Positions 1 to 5,178 of a stretch of 6,165 nucleotides of DNA are shown here, piece after piece (positions within the stretch are counted from its first letter, which is position 1; each line of letters starts with the position of its first letter). A program made the translations under genes and the position numbers. The notes under the pieces are model-generated. The model was not told the origin of the DNA. It saw only the letters and a list, made by a program, of their open reading frames with translations, and searched no databases. Source of the DNA: an uncultured Eubacterium sp. (GTDB taxonomy: Bacteria > Bacillota > Clostridia > Lachnospirales > Lachnospiraceae); contig CANPET010000104.1 of NCBI GenBank assembly GCA_947573465.1, positions 1-6,165 of the forward strand. The letters are read 5' to 3'.

Positions 1-1083
1 GATTTAGGAAAAATATATGCATTTTATGGAAATCCTGAGGGATATGAGCCGGCGCCAGTAAGTCTTCCGGAAGTAGCATATACGGTTACTGCAGAGACCA
101 AAAACGATGCGTATGATAATTCAATCATAATAAATGGTGCAAGGTGTGAAAATTATATAAAATCAAATGGCGTTATGGTTGAGGCATCCAGTGTTAATGG
201 TAATAATCGTGCGGCAGAAAGAGCAATCGATGGTGTCATGGGAAATGAGAGCAGATGGGAATCACGACATGGCATTGATCCACAGACATTTACAATTAAT
301 CTTGGTACAGTACGCAGTATTAAGCAGATTAACATTCTTTGGGAAAATGCGGCAGCAAAAAATTATTTTATAGAAGTGTCTACAGATGGAATAAATTATA
401 CTAAAGTTGCAGAAGCTTCTGGAATTGGTGCAATGGGAAATCGAGACGATGCGATTACTTTTACTAAACTGACAAGTGCTCAATATATAAGAATTACAGG
501 AACTGCAAGAGCCACGGATTATGGTTACTCTATTTGGGAATTGGCTGTTTATGGAACAGATGATGGAAAGGTAGATGAAACAACAACGGCAGAGCCTACA
601 ACAAAACCTGTAGTAACAAAACCGGATAATATACCGACTGCAATTCCACCAGTACAGAAACCAGATGAGTCAACGACCATAACGCCTGAAAACCCTGCAT
701 CAACAACAAAAGATGTGTCAGGAACAACAGTTGCATCTACAACAGAAGAAACTGTAACTCCAACTGCAAAGTCAATCACAACAATGAAATTAGGAACAAC
801 AAAAGTTAAAACAGCTACAAAGAAGAAAGCCGCAAAGAAGATTAATCTTAAGTTAAAGAAAATTAAAGGTGCGACAAAGTATCAGATACAGATTTCTAAA
901 TCAAAGAAGTTTAAAAAGAAATTGGTTAAGAAGACTGTTAAGAAAGTGAAATTTACTTTAAAGAGTAAGAAAATAAAGAATCAGAAAAAACTTTATGTTC
1001 GTGCCAGAGCAATGAAAGTAGTAGAAAAAAAGAAATACTACGGTGATTGGAGTAAACCAAAGAAAGTGAAAATCAAAAAATAA
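1..1083 (+). CDS. Secreted protein with F5/8 type C (discoidin) domain and Lys-rich Fn3-like C-terminus, 3' part
   Basis: The frame is open from the first base and ends at TAA 1081-1083, giving the last 360 residues of a longer protein; no start lies in the window and the first in-frame ATG at 175 falls inside a domain. Residues about 50-185 look like an F5/8 type C/CBM32-like beta-sandwich: an A-x-DG motif around 75-78, a tryptophan near 86, TFTINLG at 97-102, a VSTDGINYTKVAEA strand pair, and a final YIRITGTA...IWELAVYG strand. Residues about 190-258 are a Thr/Pro-rich linker. Residues about 265-360 are extremely Lys-rich with an Fn3-like pattern (GATKYQIQIS, YVRARAMK, YGDWSK), a tail type seen on Lachnospiraceae surface proteins. 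Discoidin domains usually bind glycans, so this is probably an extracellular enzyme or adhesin whose catalytic part lies upstream; residues 1-50 do not reveal which. The tail could hold the protein to the anionic cell wall (inference). Confidence 0.85.
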   Translation, partial: DLGKIYAFYGNPEGYEPAPVSLPEVAYTVTAETKNDAYDNSIIINGARCENYIKSNGVMVEASSVNGNNRAAERAIDGVMGNESRWESRHGIDPQTFTINLGTVRSIKQINILWENAAAKNYFIEVSTDGINYTKVAEASGIGAMGNRDDAITFTKLTSAQYIRITGTARATDYGYSIWELAVYGTDDGKVDETTTAEPTTKPVVTKPDNIPTAIPPVQKPDESTTITPENPASTTKDVSGTTVASTTEETVTPTAKSITTMKLGTTKVKTATKKKAAKKINLKLKKIKGATKYQIQISKSKKFKKKLVKKTVKKVKFTLKSKKIKNQKKLYVRARAMKVVEKKKYYGDWSKPKKVKIKK

Positions 1084-1107
1084 AGTCTAAAAATATTAAG
1101 CAATACA

Positions 1108-1135
1108 CAGGGAGGTTCGTGAAAAGACCTTCCTG
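1108..1135 (+). terminator. Short GC-rich hairpin after the discoidin gene
   Basis: CAGGGAGGT (1108-1116) pairs with ACCTTCCTG (1127-1135), nine pairs with one G-U wobble and a 10-base loop, starting 24 bases after the stop. No T-run follows, so it may protect the 3' end or assist termination rather than terminate alone; the larger hairpin just downstream is the better terminator. Confidence 0.45.
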
Positions 1136-1152
1136 TTGTGCTAAACGCCACT

Positions 1153-1220
1153 ATATAATAAAAGAATAGCAGCCGCAAGATTATGACCTAAATCTCACGG
1201 CTGTTATTCTTTTATTATAT
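1153..1220. terminator. Long hairpin, likely bidirectional terminator for convergent genes
   Basis: The arms 1153-1175 and 1198-1220 are complementary at 22 of 23 positions, the exception being a G-U wobble. The GC core is CAGCCG/CGGCTG and the outer part is A-rich on the left and T-rich on the right (ATTCTTTTATT). The stem continues inward past a CA/CA internal loop with AGATT (1178-1182) paired to AATCT (1191-1195). It lies between the plus-strand discoidin gene and the minus-strand nfnB, which both end towards it, and the A/T-rich flanks give a U-rich tail in either direction. Such symmetry fits a shared terminator; a small palindromic mobile element is a weaker alternative. Confidence 0.75.
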
Positions 1221-1246
1221 GTTGTTTATTATATAATGAAGATTCA

Positions 1247-2632
1247 CTACTTACTTAGTTTTTCATGTATGCTTGCGGCGGCCTGTTTTCCGGCGCCCAT
1301 TGCAAGAATAACTGTAGCAGCACCGGTTACAGCATCACCACCAGCGTAAACATTTTCCCTTGTTGTTTCAAGGGTATCTTCGTTAACAACTAAGCATCCC
1401 CATTTGTTTGCTTCCAAACCTTCTGTAGTAGTTCTAAGAAGTGGGTTTGGAGATGTACCGATAGACATGATTACTGTATCTACGTCTAATTCGAAATTGC
1501 TGTCAGGAATTGCTACCGGACGGCGACGGCCTGAATCATCAGGCTCACCAAGTTCCATCTTAACACATTCCATCTTGCTTACACGACCGTCTTCATCACC
1601 AATCAATCTTACAGGATTGTGTAATGTCTTGAAGATAATTCCTTCTTCTTCTGCATGCTCGATTTCTTCGTTACGGGCAGGAAGTTCTTCCATGCCACGA
1701 CGGTAAACAATATATACGTTTTCAGCGCCAAGTCTAAGAGCAGTTCTTGCAGCATCCATAGCTACGTTACCACCACCTACAACGGCGACATTTTTACTCT
1801 TAATTACAGGTGTATCATATTCATCTAAGTAAGCCTTCATTAAGTTAGCTCTTGTTAAATATTCATTTGCGGAATAAACACCGATTAATGCTTCGCCTTC
1901 GATTCCCATAAATGATGGAAGACCGGCACCGGAACCGATAAATACAGCCTTGAATCCCATTTCCATAATTTCATCAACAGAAATAACACGACCAATAACC
2001 ATGTTTGTTTCAATCTTAACACCAAGTTTTGATAAGTTATCAACTTCCTTCTGAACGATAGCTTTTGGCAATCTGAATTCAGGAATACCGTAAACTAAAA
2101 CACCACCGGCCTTGTGGAAAGCTTCGAAGATTGTAACTTCGTATCCAAGTTTTGCAAGGTCACCGGCACAAGTAAGACCGGCAGGACCGGCACCGATAAC
2201 AGCTACCTTGATTCCATTTGATTCAGGTTTTACAGCATCATCATTGCTGTGTGCCATATGATAATCTGCAACGAATCTTTCAAGACGTCCAATAGCAACA
2301 GGCTCTCCCTTAATACCACGGATACATTTTCCTTCACATTGGCTTTCCTGTGGGCACACACGTCCACAAACAGCAGGAAGTCCGTTTGTACTTGTGATAA
2401 TCTTATATGCTTCTTCAAATTCACCGGCAGCTACCTTTTCGATAAATTCCGGAATACGAACGCATACAGGACAACCACTCATACATGGTTTGTTTTTACA
2501 ATTAATACATCTGGTTGCTTCTTCCATTGCCATTTCTTCCGTATAGCCAAGAGCAACTTCATCAAAGTTTTTATTTCTTACATTAGGTTCCTGTGCTGGC
2601 ATAGGTACCTTTGTTAAAGTCATATTAGGCAT
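1247..2632 (-). CDS. nfnB: NADH-dependent reduced ferredoxin:NADP+ oxidoreductase, large subunit (NfnB)
   Basis: A 461-residue soluble flavoprotein of the GltD-like family. With NfnA it forms the cytoplasmic bifurcating complex that couples NADH and reduced ferredoxin oxidation to NADP+ reduction, reversibly. Visible in order: N-terminal cysteines C42-x2-C45-x4-C50-x3-C54-P and C89-G-x2-C93-P-x5-C99-x3-C103, matching the two [4Fe-4S] cluster region; the FAD-binding GAGPAG at 147-152 with an acidic E170 closing the fold; a second Rossmann motif GGGNVA at 286-291 followed by VYRRG near 309-313, typical of NADPH binding; and the C-terminal FAD motif YAGGDAVTGA at 429-438. Length fits the family. 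The ATG overlaps the nfnA stop by one base (TAATG) and has GGGAGGT (2641-2647) eight bases upstream, so translation is coupled. Such proteins are often named glutamate synthase small chain (GltA/GltD), but the partner here is NfnA and no glutamate synthase large subunit is present in the window. Confidence 0.92.
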   Translation of the reverse strand: MPNMTLTKVPMPAQEPNVRNKNFDEVALGYTEEMAMEEATRCINCKNKPCMSGCPVCVRIPEFIEKVAAGEFEEAYKIITSTNGLPAVCGRVCPQESQCEGKCIRGIKGEPVAIGRLERFVADYHMAHSNDDAVKPESNGIKVAVIGAGPAGLTCAGDLAKLGYEVTIFEAFHKAGGVLVYGIPEFRLPKAIVQKEVDNLSKLGVKIETNMVIGRVISVDEIMEMGFKAVFIGSGAGLPSFMGIEGEALIGVYSANEYLTRANLMKAYLDEYDTPVIKSKNVAVVGGGNVAMDAARTALRLGAENVYIVYRRGMEELPARNEEIEHAEEEGIIFKTLHNPVRLIGDEDGRVSKMECVKMELGEPDDSGRRRPVAIPDSNFELDVDTVIMSIGTSPNPLLRTTTEGLEANKWGCLVVNEDTLETTRENVYAGGDAVTGAATVILAMGAGKQAAASIHEKLSK

Positions 2633-3483
2633 TATTCTGCACCTCCCATATCAGCTGCCTTGAACATACGGCAGTTTTCTCTGTCATGTGCTTCAAACTC
2701 TCTGTAAGTAGAGTTACGTTTCATTAACTCATCATAATCAACCTTGTGACCGTCAAAGTCAGGACCATCAACACAGGCGAATTTAATCTCGCCACCAACA
2801 GTAACACGGCAGCCACCGCACATTCCTGTTCCGTCAATCATAATAGGATTTAATGAAACTAATGTTTTGATATTATAAGGCTCAGTAACTTTTGAAACAA
2901 ATTTCATCATAGGAATTGGTCCGATAGCAATTACTAAGTCGTAATTATTTCCTTCATCAATCAACTGCTGTAACTTTTCAGTTACTAAACCTTTGTCACC
3001 ATAACTTCCATCATCTGTTGTGATGAAAAGTCTGTTACAGATAGATTTATATTCTTCTTCTAAAATGACAATACTTTTATCTCTGAATCCGGCAATAACA
3101 TCAACCTCGACACCAGCGTTAAATAAAGCTTTTGCTGAAGGATATGCGATAGCATTTCCAACGCCGCCACCGATAACACAAACTTTTTTTGCATCACCAA
3201 ACTCTGTCGCAGCACCAAGTGGACCAACAAAGTCTAAGATATAATCTCCTTCATTCATCTGTGAAAGAAGCATAGTAGACTGTCCAACGATTTGGAAAAT
3301 AATAGTAACAGTTCCCTTTTCAGGATCAGTATCAGCAATGGTAAGTGGCACGCGTTCGCCCTGCTCGTCAATACGGAAAATAATGAACTGACCAGCTTTT
3401 GCCTTTTTAGCAATAAAAGGTGCGTCTACATCTAAGCGTACAACTGTATCATTTAATTGCTGTTTTTTTACAATTTTGTACAT
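2632..3483 (-). CDS. nfnA: NADH-dependent reduced ferredoxin:NADP+ oxidoreductase, small subunit (NfnA)
   Basis: A 283-residue ferredoxin-NADP reductase-like protein, the NAD(H)-binding small subunit of the Nfn complex. From its ATG: an FAD-binding beta-barrel with RVPLTIAD at about 44-51; the nucleotide-binding VIGGGVGNAIAYP at about 103-115; the AIGPIPMM segment at 186-193; and near the C-terminus MIDGTGMCGGC with D217, C222 and C225 plus C237 in FACVDGP. One Asp and three Cys match the unusual [2Fe-2S] ligand set of characterised Nfn small subunits. The ATG at 3483 was chosen because GGGAGGA (3490-3496) lies six bases upstream; a TTG at 3498 would add five residues but sits within that Shine-Dalgarno sequence. 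First gene of the nfnAB operon, overlapping nfnB by one base. Homologues are also annotated as sulfide dehydrogenase beta subunit or dihydroorotate dehydrogenase electron transfer subunit; the arrangement with nfnB argues for Nfn. Confidence 0.92.
   Translation of the reverse strand: MYKIVKKQQLNDTVVRLDVDAPFIAKKAKAGQFIIFRIDEQGERVPLTIADTDPEKGTVTIIFQIVGQSTMLLSQMNEGDYILDFVGPLGAATEFGDAKKVCVIGGGVGNAIAYPSAKALFNAGVEVDVIAGFRDKSIVILEEEYKSICNRLFITTDDGSYGDKGLVTEKLQQLIDEGNNYDLVIAIGPIPMMKFVSKVTEPYNIKTLVSLNPIMIDGTGMCGGCRVTVGGEIKFACVDGPDFDGHKVDYDELMKRNSTYREFEAHDRENCRMFKAADMGGAE
2641..2647 (-). promoter_or_regulatory. Shine-Dalgarno for nfnB inside nfnA
   Basis: On the minus strand GGGAGGT lies eight bases before the nfnB ATG and within the last codons of nfnA. 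With the TAATG stop/start overlap it supports coupled translation and fixes the nfnB start at 2632. Confidence 0.8.
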
Positions 3484-3489
3484 TTGTAG

Positions 3490-3496
3490 TCCTCCC
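3490..3496 (-). promoter_or_regulatory. Shine-Dalgarno that fixes the nfnA start
   Basis: On the minus strand GGGAGGA precedes the ATG at 3483 by six bases. The upstream in-frame TTG at 3498 overlaps this motif and has no site of its own, so the ATG is the start. Confidence 0.85.
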
Positions 3497-3574
3497 AAAA
3501 TATATTTTTCAATTTACTTTCATCTTACGTGTGAACTCATATAAATTTGACATATAAATACACGGTTAAAAATG

Positions 3575-3583
3575 ATTATAGCA
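3575..3583 (-). promoter_or_regulatory. Extended -10 promoter of nfnAB
   Basis: On the minus strand the bases read TGCTATAAT, a perfect -10 hexamer (3580-3575) with the TGn extension. No convincing -35 is seen at the usual distance (T/C-rich TCCCTT), which an extended -10 can tolerate. Transcription would start near 3568, giving a leader of about 85 bases before nfnA in which no riboswitch fold was recognised. Confidence 0.6.
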
Positions 3584-3609
3584 TATAAATAGGAAAAAAG
3601 GGAAGAAAA

Positions 3610-3627
3610 TTGTTAAAAAAATAACAG
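3610..3627. promoter_or_regulatory. Candidate Rex operator upstream of nfnAB
   Basis: The site reads TTGTTAA-AAAA-ATAACAG and matches the clostridial Rex consensus TTGTTAA-N4-TTAACAA at 12 of 14 defined positions, including the whole left half-site. It sits about 30 bases upstream of the nfnAB -10. Rex is the NADH/NAD+-sensing repressor of fermentation genes, and NfnAB exchanges electrons with NAD(H), so the placement makes sense. A second inverted repeat (AAATTGTT 3607-3614 with AACAATTT 3629-3636) overlaps it and is an alternative reading. The site lies upstream of, not over, the -10, so its effect is uncertain. Confidence 0.45.
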
Positions 3628-3666
3628 GAACAATTTGTATATTAATAAATATTTCTCAGAAAGTCA

Positions 3667-3695
3667 TTGACAGAAAAGGAAAGATAACATATAGT
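3667..3695 (+). promoter_or_regulatory. Promoter of the toxI-toxN locus
   Basis: A perfect -35 TTGACA (3667-3672) is followed after 17 bases by TATAGT (3690-3695), one base from the -10 consensus. Start of transcription is expected near 3702, about 55 bases before the first antitoxin repeat. A strong constitutive promoter fits a type III system, where antitoxin RNA must be made in excess of toxin. Confidence 0.8.
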
Positions 3696-3704
3696 ATATG
3701 TAAA

Positions 3705-3724
3705 GACAAACGCCTTTGTTTGTC
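3705..3724 (+). other. Hairpin at the 5' end of the toxI transcript
   Basis: GACAAAC (3705-3711) and GTTTGTC (3718-3724) form a perfect seven-pair stem with a six-base loop, beginning about three bases after the predicted start of transcription. It may stabilise the 5' end of the antitoxin precursor (inference). No T-run follows that would mark it as a terminator. Confidence 0.5.
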
Positions 3725-3755
3725 CGCTATGGAAATATTTTTATTTCTGTAAAAA

Positions 3756-3860
3756 GCGGTGAGTCCTACCGGTAAGTGGAACCTATAAGAGCGGTGAGTC
3801 CTACCGATAAGTGGAACCTATAAGAGCGGTGAGTCCTACCGATAAGTGGAACCTATAATA
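3756..3860 (+). repeat. Three 35-bp tandem repeats (ToxI units)
   Basis: Units lie at 3756-3790, 3791-3825 and 3826-3860 with no spacers. They begin GCGGTGAGTCCTACC and are identical except for one base (G in unit 1, A in units 2 and 3, at unit position 17) and the second-last base of unit 3 (TAATA instead of TAAGA). The period of 35 and about three copies are in the range known for ToxI/AntiQ arrays. The contiguous arrangement, position between promoter and toxN, and pseudoknot potential identify them as antitoxin repeats. Confidence 0.92.
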
Positions 3861-3889
3861 ATAAGGCTGTGTTCTCACACAGTCTTATT
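3860..3889 (+). terminator. Terminator-like hairpin between toxI and toxN
   Basis: AATAAGGCTGTGT (3860-3872) pairs with ACACAGTCTTATT (3877-3889) in 13 pairs including one G-U wobble, with a four-base TCTC loop; the 3' arm runs into TTATTTT. Type III loci typically have a leaky terminator here so that most transcripts stop after the antitoxin and a minority read through into the toxin gene. The T-run is short, which fits incomplete termination. The toxN Shine-Dalgarno begins only a few bases later. Confidence 0.8.
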
Positions 3890-3908
3890 TTGGCTAAGGA
3901 GATATAGT

Positions 3909-4427
3909 ATGAAACAAGAACGTTTAAATTTATATATTGTAGATATGAAATATGTCAGAGATTTGGCAAAAAAAGATGATAATGTTATGTCAGTATCACC
4001 ACAGAAGAATAAGGAAAACAGACCATTTGTTGGAATTGTAATTGTGTGTAAAGAGAGAAAATATTGCATACCGTTAAGTTCACCTAAAGATAAGCATAAA
4101 ACAATGAAAAATGATATTGATTTTACAAAACTTTATGATGGAGATAATTTAATTGGTGTTTTGAATTTTAATAATATGATACCGGTTCATGACAGATATG
4201 CGAAAACTTTAGATTTGAGAATAAGTAAAAAAGATTCTATTCCTGTAATATATTATAAAAAGATTTGTTTGAAACAATTGAAATGGTGCAGAGAGCATCA
4301 AGATGCAATTTGTAAAAAGGCAAATAAGTTATATAAAATGATTATTAGTGAAAAAGCGAATTATCATTTGAAAAAGCGATGCTGCGATTTTCGTAGACTT
4401 GAAAAACTATTGGATGATAAAATATAG
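3909..4427 (+). CDS. toxN: Type III toxin-antitoxin system ToxN/AbiQ-family endoribonuclease
   Basis: A 172-residue basic protein without signal peptide or membrane segment, the usual ToxN length. ToxN is a sequence-specific endoribonuclease that cuts cellular and phage mRNA and processes its own RNA antitoxin; known members give abortive infection against phages. Family features: an N-terminal YIVDMKYVRDL (9-19) with Y15 at the expected tyrosine position; RPFVGIVIVCKERKYCIPLSSPK at 38-60, the core strands followed by S57-S58-P59-K60, matching the T/S-S-P-K catalytic loop; LIGVLNFNNMIPV at 81-93; and a helical C-terminus (YYKKICLKQLKWCREH). The start at 3909 has AAGGAG (3897-3902 region) upstream; a GTG at 3846 in the same frame lies inside the last repeat and is rejected. 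Strongly A/T-rich with many Lys codons. The toxI array directly upstream confirms the system. The proper-ToxIN group is favoured over CptIN and TenpIN by the repeat pattern, with moderate certainty. Confidence 0.92.
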   Translation: MKQERLNLYIVDMKYVRDLAKKDDNVMSVSPQKNKENRPFVGIVIVCKERKYCIPLSSPKDKHKTMKNDIDFTKLYDGDNLIGVLNFNNMIPVHDRYAKTLDLRISKKDSIPVIYYKKICLKQLKWCREHQDAICKKANKLYKMIISEKANYHLKKRCCDFRRLEKLLDDKI

Positions 4428-4488
4428 TATTTGGATTTACATATGCAGTGGATGAGGAAAAATTTTTTAACGTGTTAAAGGAAATTAT
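4428..4488 (+). other. Short gap between toxN and the SGNH hydrolase gene
   Basis: These 61 bases show no hairpin terminator after toxN and no good -35/-10 pair, so read-through from toxN into the next gene is likely. A run AATTTTTTAA and the AAAGGA ribosome binding site of the next gene (about seven bases before its ATG) are the only recognisable elements. Confidence 0.5.
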
Positions 4489-5109
4489 ATGAAGAATTAT
4501 ATTTTTTTAGGATCATCGGTGACTTACGGATCGGCAGCAGGTGGACATTCATTTGTTGATATGTTGGCAGAAAAACATCAAATAGGCTGTATCAAGGAGG
4601 CGGTTTCAGGAACAACATTGGTTGATAATGGACCAAATTCCTATGTGCAGCGAATGATATTAAATTTGGATAAAAAAATGGAATGTGAACAGTTTATCTG
4701 TCAGTTATCGACGAATGATGCAACACAAGGTATGCCATTAGGAGTAGCTAGTGTTTCGAAAAAGTTAGAGGATTTTGACACATCTACAATTATTGGAGCG
4801 ATGGAGTACATCATTTGTTATGCTGCAGTTACATGGCAATGTCCTGTGACTTTTTATACAAACACATATTATGATAGTGAGAATTATCAACAGATGGTGG
4901 ATTTATTGTATCAGTTAAAAGATAAATGGAATATAGGAATTATTGATTTATGGAATGATGAAAAGATGAGAAATGTCCAAAAGGATAAATATGATAGGTA
5001 TATGGCAGATGTGATTCATCCTACAGAATTAGGCTATAGGGAATGGTGGATGCCGAAATTTGAAACATTTTTTGATTTTAAGAAGAAATTCAATAAGGAA
5101 AATAATTAA
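4489..5109 (+). CDS. SGNH/GDSL-type hydrolase, small cytoplasmic
   Basis: A 206-residue protein with the four SGNH blocks: FLGSSVTYG at 6-14 with the presumed nucleophile S10; SGTTL around G41; LSTND at 73-77 with N76; and DVIHPTELGY at 174-183 with the D174-x2-H177 pair. This family hydrolyses esters (acyl, acetyl or carbohydrate esters); the substrate cannot be read from the sequence. There is no signal peptide, so it should act inside the cell. The start has AAAGGA upstream. It lies 61 bases behind toxN with no terminator between and is followed by a hairpin, so it may be the last gene of the toxIN transcript. A functional link to the toxin system is not known; it could equally be a chance neighbour that uses read-through. 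Confidence 0.85.
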   Translation: MKNYIFLGSSVTYGSAAGGHSFVDMLAEKHQIGCIKEAVSGTTLVDNGPNSYVQRMILNLDKKMECEQFICQLSTNDATQGMPLGVASVSKKLEDFDTSTIIGAMEYIICYAAVTWQCPVTFYTNTYYDSENYQQMVDLLYQLKDKWNIGIIDLWNDEKMRNVQKDKYDRYMADVIHPTELGYREWWMPKFETFFDFKKKFNKENN

Positions 5110-5112
5110 GAT

Positions 5113-5164
5113 TTTTAGCATTTTTATGTTTTCCCCTTGCAAAAGAAACATAGAAATGCTAAAA
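5113..5164 (+). terminator. AT-rich hairpin after the SGNH hydrolase gene
   Basis: The arms 5113-5131 and 5146-5164 pair at all 19 positions with one G-U wobble, loop of 14 bases (TCCCC..AAAAG). It starts three bases after the stop codon. The stem is A/T-rich and the following TTATTC is a weak U-run, so termination efficiency is uncertain. The right arm also carries the -10 of the next gene's promoter. Confidence 0.65.
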
Positions 5165-5165
5165 T
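5137..5165 (+). promoter_or_regulatory. Promoter of the downstream secreted discoidin protein
   Basis: TTGCAA (5137-5142) and TAAAAT (5160-5165) are separated by 17 bases, and the -10 is preceded by TGC, the extended -10 form. Start of transcription is expected near 5172, just before the cre palindrome. Both elements lie inside the loop and right arm of the preceding hairpin. Confidence 0.6.
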
Positions 5166-5178
5166 TATTCCATAAAAG

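Larger units (their letters stand above)
3702..3891 (+). ncRNA. toxI: ToxI-type antitoxin RNA of a type III toxin-antitoxin system
   Basis: The predicted transcript runs from the start point after the promoter to the hairpin before toxN. It holds a leader hairpin (GACAAAC 3705-3711 with GTTTGTC 3718-3724) and three 35-base repeats (3756-3860). In type III systems each repeat is cut out of the precursor by the toxin and folds into a pseudoknot that binds and inhibits it. Here each unit has CGGT pairing with ACCG around a seven-base GAGTCCT loop, and loop TCC can pair with GGA downstream, giving an H-type pseudoknot with a TAAGT linker and a single-stranded tail CCTATAAGA. As recalled, the ToxI repeat of Pectobacterium has the same order (GGTGA, TACC, TAAGTG). 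RNA ends are inferred. Confidence 0.85.

Noticed and set aside
549..779. Minus-strand open frame of 76 codons opposite the Thr/Pro linker
   Set aside because: It is the complement of the repetitive ACA/CCA-type codons of the linker, without a ribosome binding site or recognisable domain.
175..1083. Independent gene starting at ATG 175
   Set aside because: The frame is open upstream to base 1 and this ATG falls within the discoidin domain; no ribosome binding site precedes it.
2249..2617. Plus-strand open frame of 122 codons inside nfnB
   Set aside because: It lies opposite the conserved cysteine region of nfnB, has no recognisable protein features, and is a shadow of that gene.
3484..3498. 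TTG start at 3498 for nfnA
   Set aside because: It overlaps the GGGAGGA Shine-Dalgarno of the ATG at 3483 and has none of its own.
3547..3575. Plus-strand TTGACA at 3547-3552 as a promoter
   Set aside because: No acceptable -10 is found at 16-18 bases (AAATGA at 17), and the TTGACA at 3667 with TATAGT is far better.
3756..3860. CRISPR array
   Set aside because: The three 35-bp units follow each other with no spacers, no cas gene is nearby, and the ToxN gene explains them.
3846..3908. GTG start at 3846 extending toxN by 21 residues
   Set aside because: It lies inside the third repeat and before the terminator hairpin; the ATG at 3909 has a good ribosome binding site and matches ToxN family N-termini.
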